Source: Sphingomonas rubra (GTDB taxonomy: Bacteria; Pseudomonadota; Alphaproteobacteria; Sphingomonadales; Sphingomonadaceae). From it: 64,000 nt of DNA. The translations under genes and the position numbers were made by a program. The notes under the pieces are model-generated. The model worked only from the letters and a program-made list of their open reading frames with translations. It was not told the DNA's origin and made no database searches. Numbering within the stretch: position 1 is the first letter of the stretch; the number at the start of each line of letters is the position of its first letter. Shown here in pieces: positions 10,496 through 20,725 of this stretch. The stretch is taken from NCBI RefSeq assembly GCF_900115745.1, contig NZ_FOXP01000003.1, forward strand, positions 7,501-71,500, given 5' to 3'.

Positions 10496-11422
10496 ATGAG
10501 CGACAGGACATGGACGCTGACCGTCCACGGCGGATCGGGACGGTTCGAACGCGGCATCATCCCGGCCGAGGCCGATGCGGGCGCACGGGCCGGGCTCGGC
10601 CGGGCGCTCGATGCGGGCAGCGCGGTGCTCGCCGCGGGCGGCACGGCGGTGGACGCGGTGCAGGCGGCGATCGAGGTGCTGGAGGACGATCCCCACTTCA
10701 ACGCCGGCCGCGGCGCCGCGCTGTCGGGCGAGGGCCGGATCGAACTCGACGCCGCGATCATGGACGGGCGCGCCCGCGAGGCCGGATCGGTGGCGCAGGT
10801 GACGACGCCCAGACACCCGATCGCGCTCGCCCGCGCGGTGATGGACGAGGGCACCCACGTGATGCTCGCCGGCCCCGGTGCCGAGGCGTTCGCGGCGGCG
10901 CGCGGGGTCGAGGCGGCGGACGCGGGCTGGTTCGAGCTGCCCGAGCGGCGCCGCCAACTGGAGGAGCTGCTCGCGCGCGGGAACGACGCGTTCGACGTCG
11001 ACATGAAGTACGGCACGGTCGGTGCGGTCGCGCGCGACGCCAACGGGCACGTCGCCGCGGCGACCTCGACCGGCGGCGTGACGGGCAAGCGCTGGGGGCG
11101 GATCGGCGATTCGCCGCTGATCGGCGCGGGCACCTGGGCCGACGACGCCTGTGCCGTCTCGGCGACGGGGGCCGGCGAGTATTTCGTCCGCGTCGGCGCG
11201 GGCCGGACGATCGCGGCGCGGGTGAAGATGCTCGGCGAATCGATCGGCACGGCGACCGACGCGGTGCTCGGCGAGATCGTCGCGCTCGGCGGCACCGGCG
11301 GGCTGATCGTGGTCGCGCCATCGGGCGAGACGGCGTGGCGCTTCTCCACCCCCGGCATGTACCGCGCGACCGCGTCGGCGGAAGGCGCGCGCGTGGTGGC
11401 GATCTACGGAGACGAGGAATGA
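10496..11422 (+). CDS. iaaA: Isoaspartyl peptidase / L-asparaginase (Ntn-hydrolase)
   Basis: Plant-type asparaginase that self-cleaves before a catalytic threonine and hydrolyses beta-aspartyl dipeptides or asparagine. The N-terminal blocks are TLTVHGGSG and [10 protein letters not shown]. The autoprocessing site is the Gly-Thr in [11 protein letters not shown], followed by the substrate-binding TSTGGVTGK. 308 aa, full length. No signal peptide is visible, so it is probably cytoplasmic. Its stop overlaps the start of the S1/P1 nuclease gene by 4 bp. Confidence 0.92.
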   Translation: MSDRTWTLTVHGGSGRFERGIIPAEADAGARAGLGRALDAGSAVLAAGGTAVDAVQAAIEVLEDDPHFNAGRGAALSGEGRIELDAAIMDGRAREAGSVAQVTTPRHPIALARAVMDEGTHVMLAGPGAEAFAAARGVEAADAGWFELPERRRQLEELLARGNDAFDVDMKYGTVGAVARDANGHVAAATSTGGVTGKRWGRIGDSPLIGAGTWADDACAVSATGAGEYFVRVGAGRTIAARVKMLGESIGTATDAVLGEIVALGGTGGLIVVAPSGETAWRFSTPGMYRATASAEGARVVAIYGDEE

Positions 11423-12276
11423 CACTGATCGCCCGCATCGGCGCGCTCGCCGCCGCGGCGCTGCTCGCGCAGCCCGCCTCGGCCTATTGGGAATACGGCC
11501 ACCAGACGGTGGCGGCGATCGCCCTGGCCAATGTCAGGCCCGCCACCCGCGCCGCGATCGCGCGGGTGCTGAAGGCACAGGGCCGGCTGGGCACCCCCGA
11601 GTGCCCGGCGCGGACGATCGAGGAGGCGAGCGTCTGGCCCGACTGCGTCAAGCCGCTCAAGGATGCCGACGGCAAGTCGCGCTTCGGCTACGCGTACAGC
11701 TGGCATTATCAGAACGTGAACATCTGCACCCGCTTCGACCTGGAGCCCGCGTGCAAGGACGGCAACTGCGTCTCGGCGCAGATCGACCGGCAGGAGGCGA
11801 TCCTCGCCGACCGCCGCGCCTCGCCGAAGGACCGGGTGATGGCACTCGCCTTCCTGGTCCACTTCGTCGGCGACCTTCACCAGCCGCTGCACGCGGGCGA
11901 CAAGGCGGACAAGGGCGGCAACGACGCGCACGCGGATTACGGCATCTACTCGACGCCGCGGCTCAACCTGCACAGCATCTGGGACGGCCTCCTCGCCGAG
12001 CGCGCGATCTCGACGCCGCCGCCGCTGGTGCGGCGCTACCCGGCGGCCGAGCGGCGACGGTTGGCGGCAGGCACCGTCACCGACTGGAGCCGGGAAAGCT
12101 GGGCCGACGCGCGCGTCGCCTACGAGGCGGCGTACGGGCGCGATCCGTGCGGCGACGTGCCCGCGCGCGGAGCCTATGACGAGGCGACGATCGCGCGGCT
12201 GGTGCCGCTGGCGCGCGACGAGGTGGTGAAGGGTGGGCTGAGGTTGGCGCGGCTGCTCGACGAGGCGCTGGGGTAA
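11419..12276 (+). CDS. S1/P1-type zinc-dependent nuclease, exported
   Basis: Secreted single-strand nuclease of the S1/P1 fold with three catalytic zincs. A signal peptide of about 22 residues ends just before W24, and the N-terminal tryptophan is itself a zinc ligand in this family (WEYGHQTVAAIA). Further ligands lie in SWHYQNV, LVHFVGDLHQPLHAGD and LNLHSIWD. 285 aa, normal. The probable role is nucleic-acid scavenging in the periplasm or outside the cell. It is translationally coupled to iaaA (ATGA), a pairing with no obvious metabolic link. Confidence 0.9.
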   Translation: MTLIARIGALAAAALLAQPASAYWEYGHQTVAAIALANVRPATRAAIARVLKAQGRLGTPECPARTIEEASVWPDCVKPLKDADGKSRFGYAYSWHYQNVNICTRFDLEPACKDGNCVSAQIDRQEAILADRRASPKDRVMALAFLVHFVGDLHQPLHAGDKADKGGNDAHADYGIYSTPRLNLHSIWDGLLAERAISTPPPLVRRYPAAERRRLAAGTVTDWSRESWADARVAYEAAYGRDPCGDVPARGAYDEATIARLVPLARDEVVKGGLRLARLLDEALG

Positions 12277-12283
12277 ACCATTA

Positions 12284-12363
12284 CCGTTCGTGTCGAGCGA
12301 CGTCGAGCGACCTTGCCATGAGCGACGCACGGGGTGTCTCGCCTTCGCTCGACACGAACGAAG
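12284..12363. repeat. Palindromic repeat, family A (copy 1)
   Basis: The inverted arms are ccgttcgtgtcgagcga and tcgctcgacacgaacg, around a loop of about 45 bases. It lies between the convergent S1/P1 nuclease and liuD. This is the same family that flanks the GIY-YIG nuclease gene at 43.1-43.35 kb; other copies are at 23655, 38029, 42960 and 43398. Confidence 0.85.
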
Positions 12364-12390
12364 GATGGGCGGAAAGATGGACGGCTTTCC

Positions 12391-14223
12391 CTAACCCTGC
12401 TCGATCCGCACCAGAACCTTGCCCTCGACCACCTGCCCGCCCGCAACCGCGGCGAGGTCGGCGACGTTGCCGTCGAACGGCGCGGTCATCACGTGCTCCA
12501 TCTTCATCGCCTCCAGCACCAGCAGCCGGTCGCCCTTGGTCACCGCCTGCCCCTCCGCGACCTCGACCGAGAGGACGCGGCCGGGCATCGGCGACAGGAT
12601 CGCGCCGTCCGCCGCGCCGCCGCCGCCCATGCCGTCGACGCGCCACGGCGTCATCCGCCAGACCTGCCCGCCCTCGGCGACGAGGACCGCGTCCTCGACC
12701 TGCTCGACGTCACTATCGGCTTCGGACAGGTCGACCTCGACCGGCTGGCCGTCGAGGAGGAAGCGAGCGGCCGTGCGCGGGGCTGCGTTGAGGCGGAAGC
12801 CGCCGGTCGAGCCGGCGAGCGCCGCGCCTGCATCGGCGAGCGCCTCGTCGCTGGGCAGCGCGGGGGGCATCAGCGCGTCGCCCTCGCGCGCGATCAGGCC
12901 GGTGTCGACCTCGCCCGCCACGAACGCGGGGTGGTCGAGCGCCTCGACCAGGAAACCGGCGTTGGTGCGGACGGGCCAGACGATCGCCTCGTCGAGCGCG
13001 TCGGCGAGCTGCTCGCGCGCGTTCTCGCGGGTGTCGCCATGGGCGATCAGCTTGGCGATCATCGGGTCGTAGAAGGGGGTGACCTCGCCGCCCTGGAGGA
13101 CGCCGGTGTCGATGCGGACGGAGGTTCCGAGGTCGAACGCCTCGAGACGACCGATCGAGGGGAGGAAGCCCTTGGTCGGGTCCTCGGCGTAGAGCCGCGC
13201 CTCGATCGCCCAGCCGTCGATCACGAGCTGGTCCTGGCGGAGCGGCAGCGGCTCGCCTGAGGCGACGCGGAGCTGCCACTCCACCAAGTCCTGGCCGGTG
13301 ATCGCCTCGGTGACGGGATGCTCGACCTGAAGGCGGGTGTTCATTTCCATGAACCAGATGCGGTCGGCGCGGAGGCCCTCGCTGGCGTCGGCGATGAACT
13401 CGATCGTGCCCGCGCCGACATAGTCGACCGCCTGCGCGGCCTTCACCGCGGCGGCGCAGACCGCGGCCCGCGTGCCCTCGTCCATGCCGGGCGCGGGCGC
13501 CTCCTCGATCACCTTCTGGTGGCGGCGCTGGAGCGAGCAGTCGCGCTCGAACAGGTGGACGACCTGGCCGTGCGTGTCGCCGAACACCTGCACCTCGATG
13601 TGGCGGGGCGAGAGGATGTACTTCTCGATCAGCACGCGGTCGTCGCCGAACGACGACGCGGCCTCGCGGCGGCACGAACCGAGCGCGTCGGCGAAATCCT
13701 CCGCGCGCTCGACCCGGCGCATGCCCTTGCCGCCGCCGCCCGCGACCGCCTTGATGAGGACGGGGTAGCCGATCGCGTCGGCCTCGCGCTGGAGGCGTTC
13801 GGGCGACTGGTCGTCGCCGAGATAACCGGGGGTGACGGGGACGCCGGCGGCGATCATCCGCGCCTTGGCCGCATCCTTCAGCCCCATCGCGCGGATCGAC
13901 GCGGGCGCGGGGCCGACCCAGACGAGGCCGGCGGCGATCACGGCCTCGGCGAAGTCGGCGTTCTCCGACAGAAAGCCGTAACCGGGGTGGATCGCCTCGG
14001 CGCCGGTTTCCCGTGCAATCGCGATGATCCGCTCGCCGACCAGGTAGCTCTCACGCGCCGGCGACGGGCCGATGGGGACGGCCTGGTCGGCGAGGCGGAC
14101 GTGCAGCGCGCTTGCGTCGGCGTCGGAGTAGACCGCGACGGTACGGATGCTGAGGCCGCGCGCGGTGCGGATGATGCGACAGGCGATCTCGCCACGATTG
14201 GCGATGAGGAGGGACTGGATCAT
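12391..14223 (-). CDS. liuD: Methylcrotonyl-CoA carboxylase, biotin-containing alpha subunit
   Basis: Biotin carboxylase plus biotin carrier subunit of an acyl-CoA carboxylase. An N-terminal biotin-carboxylase domain (SLLIANRGEIACRIIRTARG) leads into the ATP-grasp (GGGGKGMRRV). The biotinyl lysine is K574 in EAMKMEH near the C-terminus. 610 aa. Context makes 3-methylcrotonyl-CoA the likely substrate, because liuA (isovaleryl-CoA dehydrogenase) and liuB (carboxyltransferase) lie upstream on the same strand. It catalyses the ATP- and bicarbonate-dependent carboxylation to 3-methylglutaconyl-CoA in leucine breakdown. Its ATG overlaps the stop of the DUF559 gene. Confidence 0.93.
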   Translation of the reverse strand: MIQSLLIANRGEIACRIIRTARGLSIRTVAVYSDADASALHVRLADQAVPIGPSPARESYLVGERIIAIARETGAEAIHPGYGFLSENADFAEAVIAAGLVWVGPAPASIRAMGLKDAAKARMIAAGVPVTPGYLGDDQSPERLQREADAIGYPVLIKAVAGGGGKGMRRVERAEDFADALGSCRREAASSFGDDRVLIEKYILSPRHIEVQVFGDTHGQVVHLFERDCSLQRRHQKVIEEAPAPGMDEGTRAAVCAAAVKAAQAVDYVGAGTIEFIADASEGLRADRIWFMEMNTRLQVEHPVTEAITGQDLVEWQLRVASGEPLPLRQDQLVIDGWAIEARLYAEDPTKGFLPSIGRLEAFDLGTSVRIDTGVLQGGEVTPFYDPMIAKLIAHGDTRENAREQLADALDEAIVWPVRTNAGFLVEALDHPAFVAGEVDTGLIAREGDALMPPALPSDEALADAGAALAGSTGGFRLNAAPRTAARFLLDGQPVEVDLSEADSDVEQVEDAVLVAEGGQVWRMTPWRVDGMGGGGAADGAILSPMPGRVLSVEVAEGQAVTKGDRLLVLEAMKMEHVMTAPFDGNVADLAAVAGGQVVEGKVLVRIEQG

Positions 14224-14735
14224 GAGGGTTCCTGTTCCTCCCCGGAACGGGGAGGGGGACCGTCCGGCGTAGCCGGATGGTGGAGGGGCAGTCGCGCGCG
14301 AGCCGTCGCGACGATGTGGGTGACGACGGCGTCTAGGTCGCGGAAGACATCGGCAGCGGGGAGGCGGAGCGTCTCGATGCCGTGCAAGCGCAGCAGTGCG
14401 TCGCGCTTCTCGTCATACGCGGGTTGGTCGCCGCGGTCGTGTGCCTCGCCATCGACTTCGATGCAGAGCCGCGCAGGCGCACAGTAGAAGTCGAGCACGA
14501 CGAAGCTGGCGGGGTGCTGCTTGCGAAACTTGAGGTCGCCAGGGCGGTCGCGGAGGGCGAGCCAGAGGCGGAGCTCCGCGGGGGACAGCTCTTTACGAAG
14601 TCGGCGCGCGCGGTGCACGGTTGCGCTGGGCGCTCTCAACAATGGGGCTGGCGCGCGTGGCTGCCCCTCCACCACCCGGCTTTGCCGGGCGGTCCCCCTC
14701 CCCGTTCCGGGGAGGTATGGTAGTTGCTCCTGCAT
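14220..14735 (-). CDS. DUF559 endonuclease-like protein (Vsr / PD-(D/E)XK fold)
   Basis: The core of the protein is a classic DUF559 domain: RARRLRKELSPAELRLWLAL, then KFRKQHPASFVVLDFYC, IEVDGEAHD and LRLPAADVFRDLDAV. The acidic residues of LDFY and IEVDG are the expected PD-(D/E)XK catalytic set. The ATG at 14735 overlaps the liuB stop by one base (TGATG). However, the first roughly 35 residues and the last roughly 15 are translated repeat DNA, so a GTG at 14618 (giving about 132 aa, the usual family length) may be the ancestral start. The gene sits between liuB and liuD, whose functions it does not share, so it looks inserted. Confidence 0.85.
   Translation of the reverse strand: MQEQLPYLPGTGRGTARQSRVVEGQPRAPAPLLRAPSATVHRARRLRKELSPAELRLWLALRDRPGDLKFRKQHPASFVVLDFYCAPARLCIEVDGEAHDRGDQPAYDEKRDALLRLHGIETLRLPAADVFRDLDAVVTHIVATARARLPLHHPATPDGPPPRSGEEQEPS
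14236..14716. mobile_element. Candidate nuclease-bearing element: DUF559 core between 55-bp inverted repeats (family B)
   Basis: The left repeat (14236-14291) and the reverse complement of the right repeat (14661-14716) agree at nearly every base across about 55 bp. Each copy has an inner hairpin (cctccccggaacggggagg) and a second small hairpin around gccgg. They enclose only the DUF559 core. There is no transposase and I could not see a target-site duplication. The same repeat family occurs as a gene-less inverted pair at 22684-22820. Calling it mobile is inference. Confidence 0.55.
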
Positions 14736-16333
14736 CACATCCGGAACACGCCGAAGCGGGGTTCGGGGATGGGCGCGTTGAGACACGCTTCCAGCGCCAG
14801 GCCGAGCACGTCGCGGGTCTGCGCCGGGTCGACGATGCCGTCGTCCCACAGGCGCGCGGTGGCGTACCAGGGATTGCCCTCGTCCTCGTATTTCTGGCGG
14901 ACGGGGGCCTTGAAGGCTTCGGCCTGTTCCGGCGTCCAGGTCGCGGCGTCGCGGTGGACGGTCGCCAGCACGCTCGCCGCCTGCTCGCCGCCCATCACGC
15001 TGATCCGGCTGTTGGGCCAGGTGAAGAGGAAGCGGGGCGCATAGGCGCGGCCGCACATGCCGTAATTGCCCGCGCCGAAGCTGCCGCCGATCAGGACCGT
15101 GATCTTGGGCACGCTCGCGGTCGCGACCGCGGTCACCAGCTTGGCGCCGTGCTTGGCGATCCCCTCCGCCTCGTAGCGGCCGCCGACCATGAAGCCGGAG
15201 ATGTTCTGGAGGAACAGCAGCGGGATTTTCCGCTGGCAGGCGAGCTCGATGAAGTGCGCGCCCTTCTGCGCCGATTCGGAAAAGAGAACTCCGTTGTTGG
15301 CGAGGATCGCCACCGGCAGACCGTGGATGTGCGCGAAGCCGCAGACCAGGCTGGCGCCGTAGAGCGACTTGAACTCGTGGAACTCGGACCCGTCGACGAG
15401 CCGGGCGATCACCTCGTGTACGTCGTAGGGGGCGCGGACGTCCTGCGGGATCACGCCGTAGAGTTGTTCCGGCGCGTGTTTCGGCGGTTTGGGCGCGGCG
15501 CGGTTGACGTCGGCGCCTCGCTCCGGCGGCAGGGTCGAGACGATGTCGCGGACGATCGTCAGCGCGTGCTCGTCACTCTCGGCGACGTGATCGACCACGC
15601 CCGAGCGGCGGCCGTGCGTCTCCGCGCCGCCCAGTTCCTCGGCCGTGATCTCCTCGCCCGTGGCCGCCTTCACCAGCGGCGGGCCGGCGAGGAAGATGGT
15701 GCCCTGCCCGCGGACGATCACCGTCTCGTCGGACATTGCCGGCACGTAGGCGCCGCCGGCGGTGCAGCTGCCCATCACGCAGGCGATCTGCGGAATGCCC
15801 TGGCTCGACATCTGCGCCTGGTTGAAGAAGATGCGGCCGAAATGCATGGCGTCGGGGAAGACCTCGGCCTGGTGCGGCAGGTTGGCGCCGCCCGAATCGA
15901 CGAGGTAGACGCACGGCAGCCGGTTCGCTTCCGCGATCTCCTGCGCGCGCAGATGCTTCTTGACGGTGAGCGGATAGTAGGTGCCGCCCTTCACCGTCGC
16001 GTCGTTGCAGACGATCATCACCTGACGCCCGGCGACGCGGCCGATACCGGTAATGAGGCCGGCGCCGGGCACCTCGTTGTCGTACAAGCCGCCCGCGGCG
16101 AGCTGGCCGATCTCGAGAAAGTCGCTGCCGGGGTCGAGGAGGCGTTCGACCCGTTCGCGCGGGAGGAGCTTGCCGCGGGCGGTGTGGCGCTCGCGCGACT
16201 TCTCCGACCCGCCGAGCGCGGCCTGCGCGACGTCGGCGCGGAGGCGGTCGACGAGGGCGGCGTTGTGCGCGGCGTTGGCGCGGAAGGTGTCGCCGTCTGG
16301 CGACAGCTTGGTGTCGAGGACGGGCGCGCTCAC
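14735..16333 (-). CDS. liuB: Methylcrotonyl-CoA carboxylase, carboxyltransferase beta subunit
   Basis: Carboxyltransferase subunit that moves CO2 from biotin to the acyl-CoA. It has the crotonase-like double carboxyltransferase domain: [57 protein letters not shown]. 532 aa, normal for MccB/LiuB. Translation begins at a GTG at 16333, one base into the liuA stop codon (TAGTG), so the two are coupled. It works with liuD, from which it is separated by the inserted DUF559 gene. Confidence 0.95.
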   Translation of the reverse strand: MSAPVLDTKLSPDGDTFRANAAHNAALVDRLRADVAQAALGGSEKSRERHTARGKLLPRERVERLLDPGSDFLEIGQLAAGGLYDNEVPGAGLITGIGRVAGRQVMIVCNDATVKGGTYYPLTVKKHLRAQEIAEANRLPCVYLVDSGGANLPHQAEVFPDAMHFGRIFFNQAQMSSQGIPQIACVMGSCTAGGAYVPAMSDETVIVRGQGTIFLAGPPLVKAATGEEITAEELGGAETHGRRSGVVDHVAESDEHALTIVRDIVSTLPPERGADVNRAAPKPPKHAPEQLYGVIPQDVRAPYDVHEVIARLVDGSEFHEFKSLYGASLVCGFAHIHGLPVAILANNGVLFSESAQKGAHFIELACQRKIPLLFLQNISGFMVGGRYEAEGIAKHGAKLVTAVATASVPKITVLIGGSFGAGNYGMCGRAYAPRFLFTWPNSRISVMGGEQAASVLATVHRDAATWTPEQAEAFKAPVRQKYEDEGNPWYATARLWDDGIVDPAQTRDVLGLALEACLNAPIPEPRFGVFRM

Positions 16334-17502
16334 TATTGCGCCACCGGGGGGTTGTGGCCGATCAGTTCGCGGCCGATCAGCATGCGGCGGATCTCGTTGG
16401 TGCCGGCGCCGATGTCGAGCAGCTTGGCGTCGCGCCAGAAGCGCTCCACCGGCCAGTCCTTGGTGTAGCCCGCGCCGCCGAGCGCCTGGATCGCCTCGCC
16501 CGCGACTTTCACCGCACTCTCGCTCGCCAGCAGGATCGCGCCCGCCGCGTCGAAGCGGGTCGTCTTGCCCGCGTCGCAGCTCTTCGCCACCGCGTAGACG
16601 TAGGCGCGCGCGGAATTAAGCGCGACGTACATGTCGGCGACCTTGGCCTGGATCAGCTGGAAGTTGCCGATCGCCTGGCCGAACTGCTTGCGCTCGCGCA
16701 CGTAGGGGATCACCACGTCGAGGCATGCCTGCATGATGCCGAGCTGAATGCCCGCGAGCACCGCGCGCTCATAGTCGAGCCCCGACATCAGCACGCCGAC
16801 ACCACCGCCCAGCGGCCCCATGACTTGGGCGTCGGGCAGGAAGCAGTCGTCGAACACCAGCTCGGCGGTCGGCGAGCCGCGCATGCCGACCTTGTCGATC
16901 TTCTGGCCGATTGAGAATCCCGGCGTGCCCGCCTCGACGATGAAGGCGGTGATGCCGCGCGATCCCTCGCCCGTCTTGGCGTAGACGACGAGCGTGTCGG
17001 CATAGGCGGCGTTGGTGATCCAGAATTTGGTGCCGTTGAGCTTGTACCCGCCGTCGACGGCCTCCGCGCGCAGCTTCATCGACACGACGTCGGAGCCGGC
17101 GCCCGCCTCCGACATGGCGAGGCTGCCGACGTGCTCGCCCGAGATGAGCTTGGGCAGGTACTTGGCCTTCTGCTCGTCATTGGCCCAGCGGCGGATCTGG
17201 TTGACGCACAGGTTCGAGTGCGCGCCGTAGCTGAGGCCGATCGAGGCCGACGCGCGGCTCACCTCCTCGCAGGCGATGACGTGTTCGAGGTAGCCGAGGC
17301 CGAGGCCGCCGTCCTCCTCGGGCACGGTGATGCCGTGCAGGCCGAGCTCGCCCATCGCCGGCCACAGCTCGTCGCGGGGGAACCAGTCGTCGGCGTCGAC
17401 CCTCGCCGCCAGCGGCGCGATCTTGTCCGCCGCGAAGCGCCGCGTCGCGTCGCGGATCATCTCCGCCGACTCGCCCAGGGCAAAGTCGAATTCGGGGGCC
17501 AT
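16333..17502 (-). CDS. liuA: Isovaleryl-CoA dehydrogenase
   Basis: FAD-dependent acyl-CoA dehydrogenase oxidising isovaleryl-CoA to 3-methylcrotonyl-CoA. Signatures are [15 protein letters not shown], the catalytic-glutamate region [12 protein letters not shown] typical of the isovaleryl branch, and the C-terminal [21 protein letters not shown]. The ATG at 17502 ([11 protein letters not shown]) has GGAG about 8 bases upstream and gives 389 aa. It leads the liuA-liuB-DUF559-liuD operon. No adjacent liuC, liuE or MerR-type liuR regulator is present. Confidence 0.95.
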   Translation of the reverse strand: MAPEFDFALGESAEMIRDATRRFAADKIAPLAARVDADDWFPRDELWPAMGELGLHGITVPEEDGGLGLGYLEHVIACEEVSRASASIGLSYGAHSNLCVNQIRRWANDEQKAKYLPKLISGEHVGSLAMSEAGAGSDVVSMKLRAEAVDGGYKLNGTKFWITNAAYADTLVVYAKTGEGSRGITAFIVEAGTPGFSIGQKIDKVGMRGSPTAELVFDDCFLPDAQVMGPLGGGVGVLMSGLDYERAVLAGIQLGIMQACLDVVIPYVRERKQFGQAIGNFQLIQAKVADMYVALNSARAYVYAVAKSCDAGKTTRFDAAGAILLASESAVKVAGEAIQALGGAGYTKDWPVERFWRDAKLLDIGAGTNEIRRMLIGRELIGHNPPVAQ

Positions 17503-17548
17503 CAGTCTCTCCGTATCGTTCGTTACCAGCCCGCTAGCACAAGCGGGA

Positions 17549-19882
17549 TCAGCGGCGCGAGATCGAATACGGCCGAGCCGCTGCCGCTTTTCCCCAGGCG
17601 CGGTTCGGCCGCGATCGCATGGTGAAGCGGAGCTCGCCGCCGGCTGTAATCTCGTCATGGCGGAGATAGCTGCGCGCCAGCGGCTCGCCGTTGAGTGTCA
17701 CCCGGCCGACATAGGGGTTCGCGTCGGACAGCCCGTCGGCGACGACGGTGAAGCGCTTGCCGCCAGGGAGCGCGAGGGTGGCGCGCTCCACGAACGGCCG
17801 CCCGATCACATATTCGAGGCTGCCGGGCGTCACCGGGTAGAAGCCGAGCGCGGTGAAGACGAGCCAGGCGGACATCTGGCCCAGATCGTCGTTGCCCGAC
17901 AAACCGTCGGGGGCCGGCTTGTACTGCGTATCGACGATCTGCTTCAGGCGAGCCTGCGTCCGCCACGGCGCGCCGGCATGGTTGTAGAGATAGGCGACGT
18001 GGTGGCTCGGCTCGTTGCCGTGGATGTACTGGCCGATCAGCCCGGCGATGTCCTCGGCATGGCTGTAGTCGAGCTGGGAATTGTCATAGTCGAACATCGC
18101 GTCCAGCTTGGCGATCGCCTTGCCGTCCCCGCCCATCGCGCGGAACAGCGCCGCCTGGTCCTGCGGCACGAACCAGCTATACTGCCAGGCGTTACCCTCG
18201 GTGTAGTCGGAACCGTAGTTGATCGCGGTCGGATCGAACGGCGTGCGGAAGGCGCCGTCGCTCTTGCGGGCGCGGACGAAGCCGGTCTTCGGATCGAAGC
18301 TGTTGCGCCAATAGGCGGCGCGCTTGTCGAAGGTCGCGGCGACGTCGCGGCGGCCGAGCTTCTCGGCCATGCGCGCGATCATCCAGTCGTCATAGGCGTA
18401 CTCGACCGTCTTTGACGCCGCCTCGGGCTCGCGGTCGATGGGCACGTAGCCGCGCTTCATATAGTCGCCGAGACCGCCATAGGGTGCGTAGGTGGCGCTG
18501 GCGACCATCGCGGCCAGCGCCTCGTCCGCGTCGAAGCCGCCGATGCCCTTCAGATACGCGTCGGCGATGACGGGGACGGCGTGGTAGCCGATCATCGTCC
18601 AGGTCTCCCGCCCCTGGAACTGCCAGACGGGAAGGATGCCGTCCGGACTGGCCCGGCGGCTGGCGAGCAGCGAGCGGACGATGTCGCTGGTGGTCGCCGC
18701 CGGCTGAACGAGCGTGAGCAGCGGATGCTCGGCGCGGAACGTGTCCCACAGCGAGAAGGTCGAGCGGAAGGTGAAGCCCGCCGCGCGGTGGACGGCGTTG
18801 TCCGGACCGCGAAAACGTCCGTCGGCGTCGCCCGCCACCGACGGGGCGAGCAGCGAATGGTAGAGCGCGGTGTAGACGGTCCGGCGCATCGGCGCGGGCG
18901 CGGCGACGTCGAGCCTGCCCAGCGCCTGCTCCCAGGCGACGCGCGTCCTGGCGGCGACCGCGTCGAACCCGCCGGGCTCGGCATCCAGGTTGGTCATCGC
19001 ACCCGCCTCGTCGACCGACGAGATGGCAACACGGACCTCCAGCGGCCCCTCCAGCCGGCCGAAGTCGAATCGGCCGACCAGCGCGCGTCCCTGCCGCTCC
19101 GCCACCGCGTCGCTGCCGCGGCCGGGGCCCTGGAAGCCCTTGTAGGCGACGTCCTTCTCGGTCGAGACGAAGGCGTGGTCCTTCAGCGGCGCGGAAAAGC
19201 GCATGGCGAAGAACAGCTGCCGGTCGGGCGCCCAGCCGCGCGTCCGGCGACTGCCGGTGACGGTGCCGTCGGGGCGGAGGCGGAGCGACGACCAGAGCGT
19301 CTTGCCGGGATAGTTGTAGAGCGAACGGCGCAGGTCGAGGACGAGGTGCGCCGCCTTGCCCCTGGCGAACGTGTAGCGATGGACACCGACGCGCGTCCCG
19401 GCGGTCATCTCGGCGCGCACGCCCGCGTCCCGCAGCGTGACGGCGTAGTAGCCGGGTCGCGCGACCTCGCCGTCGTGCGAGAAGCGCGAGCGATAGCCGC
19501 TGCCGGGAACCCTGGCGTCGCCGGGCTCGAGCGGCACCGCCTCGCCCGAAACCGGCATGACCAGGAAATCACCCAGGTCGGAATGCCCCGCGCCCGAGAA
19601 ATGGGTATGCGAGAAGCCCGCGATCGTCGGGTCGTCGTAGCGGTAGCCGGCGGCGTGCGCGTAGCATTCGCGGATTTGGCACTCGGCATCGGTATCGGGC
19701 GACAGTTGCACCATGCCGAACGGCGCGACGGCGCCGGGGAAGGTGTGCCCCTCGCCGCCGGTGCCGATGAACGGGTCGACCGCCTCGTACGGCGTCGGCG
19801 AAGGCGCGGGCGTCTGCTGCGCGGGCGACGCGGCGAGGAGCGGCAGGGCGAGAAGCGCGAGCGCGCGGCGGGAGGAGGCCAT
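17549..19882 (-). CDS. GH92 family alpha-1,2-mannosidase, exported
   Basis: Calcium-dependent exo-acting mannosidase of glycoside hydrolase family 92. A signal peptide covers the first roughly 20 residues. The family start block is [17 protein letters not shown]. Conserved C-terminal blocks include [30 protein letters not shown] and [25 protein letters not shown]. 777 aa. It probably trims mannose from glycans in the periplasm. No TonB-dependent receptor or other polysaccharide-utilisation genes are adjacent, so it appears as a lone glycosidase here. The exact linkage cannot be read from sequence. Confidence 0.92.
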   Translation of the reverse strand: MASSRRALALLALPLLAASPAQQTPAPSPTPYEAVDPFIGTGGEGHTFPGAVAPFGMVQLSPDTDAECQIRECYAHAAGYRYDDPTIAGFSHTHFSGAGHSDLGDFLVMPVSGEAVPLEPGDARVPGSGYRSRFSHDGEVARPGYYAVTLRDAGVRAEMTAGTRVGVHRYTFARGKAAHLVLDLRRSLYNYPGKTLWSSLRLRPDGTVTGSRRTRGWAPDRQLFFAMRFSAPLKDHAFVSTEKDVAYKGFQGPGRGSDAVAERQGRALVGRFDFGRLEGPLEVRVAISSVDEAGAMTNLDAEPGGFDAVAARTRVAWEQALGRLDVAAPAPMRRTVYTALYHSLLAPSVAGDADGRFRGPDNAVHRAAGFTFRSTFSLWDTFRAEHPLLTLVQPAATTSDIVRSLLASRRASPDGILPVWQFQGRETWTMIGYHAVPVIADAYLKGIGGFDADEALAAMVASATYAPYGGLGDYMKRGYVPIDREPEAASKTVEYAYDDWMIARMAEKLGRRDVAATFDKRAAYWRNSFDPKTGFVRARKSDGAFRTPFDPTAINYGSDYTEGNAWQYSWFVPQDQAALFRAMGGDGKAIAKLDAMFDYDNSQLDYSHAEDIAGLIGQYIHGNEPSHHVAYLYNHAGAPWRTQARLKQIVDTQYKPAPDGLSGNDDLGQMSAWLVFTALGFYPVTPGSLEYVIGRPFVERATLALPGGKRFTVVADGLSDANPYVGRVTLNGEPLARSYLRHDEITAGGELRFTMRSRPNRAWGKAAAARPYSISRR

Positions 19883-19953
19883 GCCGCATCCTAGGCACGG
19901 GCGGCCGGGCCGCAACCTCGGAACCTTCGCGCGCCGCCCACCGTCTGATCGCG

Positions 19954-20718
19954 ATGCGGATCAGCGAGCGAACGGTCGTCTTCCTCCGTCACGCGCTCGG
20001 CGGCAGCGCCCGGTCGTTCGACCTGGTTCGGGAACGCCTGCCCGAGGTGGAGACGATCGCGGTGGACCTGCCCGGCTTCGGCCAGGCGGTCGGCGTCGAG
20101 GGCTATTCGGTCGCCGCGATGGTTGACCACGTCGCGGGCGTCGTCGCGGCACGCGCGCCGGCGCGGTGGATGGTGGTCGGCCACTCGATGGGCGGCAAGG
20201 TCGCGACGCTGCTCGCACGCACGGCGGTGACCGACCCGGCGCTGGCGAGCCTGGCGGGCGTCGTCCTCCTCGCGGCCTCGCCGCCCTCGCCCGAGCCGAT
20301 CGAGGAGGGCCGGCGCGACCGGATGATCGGCTGGGTGGCCGACGGGCCGATCGCCGACGCGGACGCGCGGCGCTACGTCGACGCGAACAGCGCCGCGCGG
20401 CTGCCGGTGCCGGTGTTCGCCACCGCGGTGGCCGAGGCGCGCCGGTCGAGCCGCCGCGCCTGGCGGGCGTGGCTGGAGCATGGCAGCCGCGAGGATATGC
20501 GCGAGGCGGCCGGCGTGCTCCCTTACCCCGCGCTGATCGTCGCGGGAGCGAAGGACGGCGACCTGGGCGAGGCGGCGCAGCGGCGCCTCAACGTGCCGCA
20601 CTATGTCGATGCGACCGTTGAGGTGGTGCCCGGCGCCGCGCACCTGCCGCCGCTGGAGGCCCCGGACGCGGTGGCGGCGCTGATCGCGCGGCACGTCGAG
20701 GCGTGCCGCGCGATGTAG
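19954..20718 (+). CDS. Alpha/beta hydrolase
   Basis: 254-aa alpha/beta-hydrolase fold. The nucleophile elbow is VVGHSMGGKVA (Ser in GHSMG). The catalytic aspartate is probably in VAGAKDGDLGEAA, and the histidine in PGAAHLPPLEAPD. An oxyanion block lies at HALGGSARSFD. No signal peptide. The substrate is unknown; the nearest general classes are esterases and cofactor-independent haloperoxidase-like hydrolases. It stands alone between GH92 (divergent) and ggt (convergent). Confidence 0.85.
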   Translation: MRISERTVVFLRHALGGSARSFDLVRERLPEVETIAVDLPGFGQAVGVEGYSVAAMVDHVAGVVAARAPARWMVVGHSMGGKVATLLARTAVTDPALASLAGVVLLAASPPSPEPIEEGRRDRMIGWVADGPIADADARRYVDANSAARLPVPVFATAVAEARRSSRRAWRAWLEHGSREDMREAAGVLPYPALIVAGAKDGDLGEAAQRRLNVPHYVDATVEVVPGAAHLPPLEAPDAVAALIARHVEACRAM

Positions 20719-20725
20719 AGGGGCT

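Noticed and set aside
12334..13260. Plus-strand open frame opposite liuD (similar long ones at 14621-16468, 18581-19894, 27374-29191, 39169-40890 and 44216-45748)
   Set aside because: All are antisense shadows of strongly supported genes with high-GC codon bias; none has recognisable motifs.
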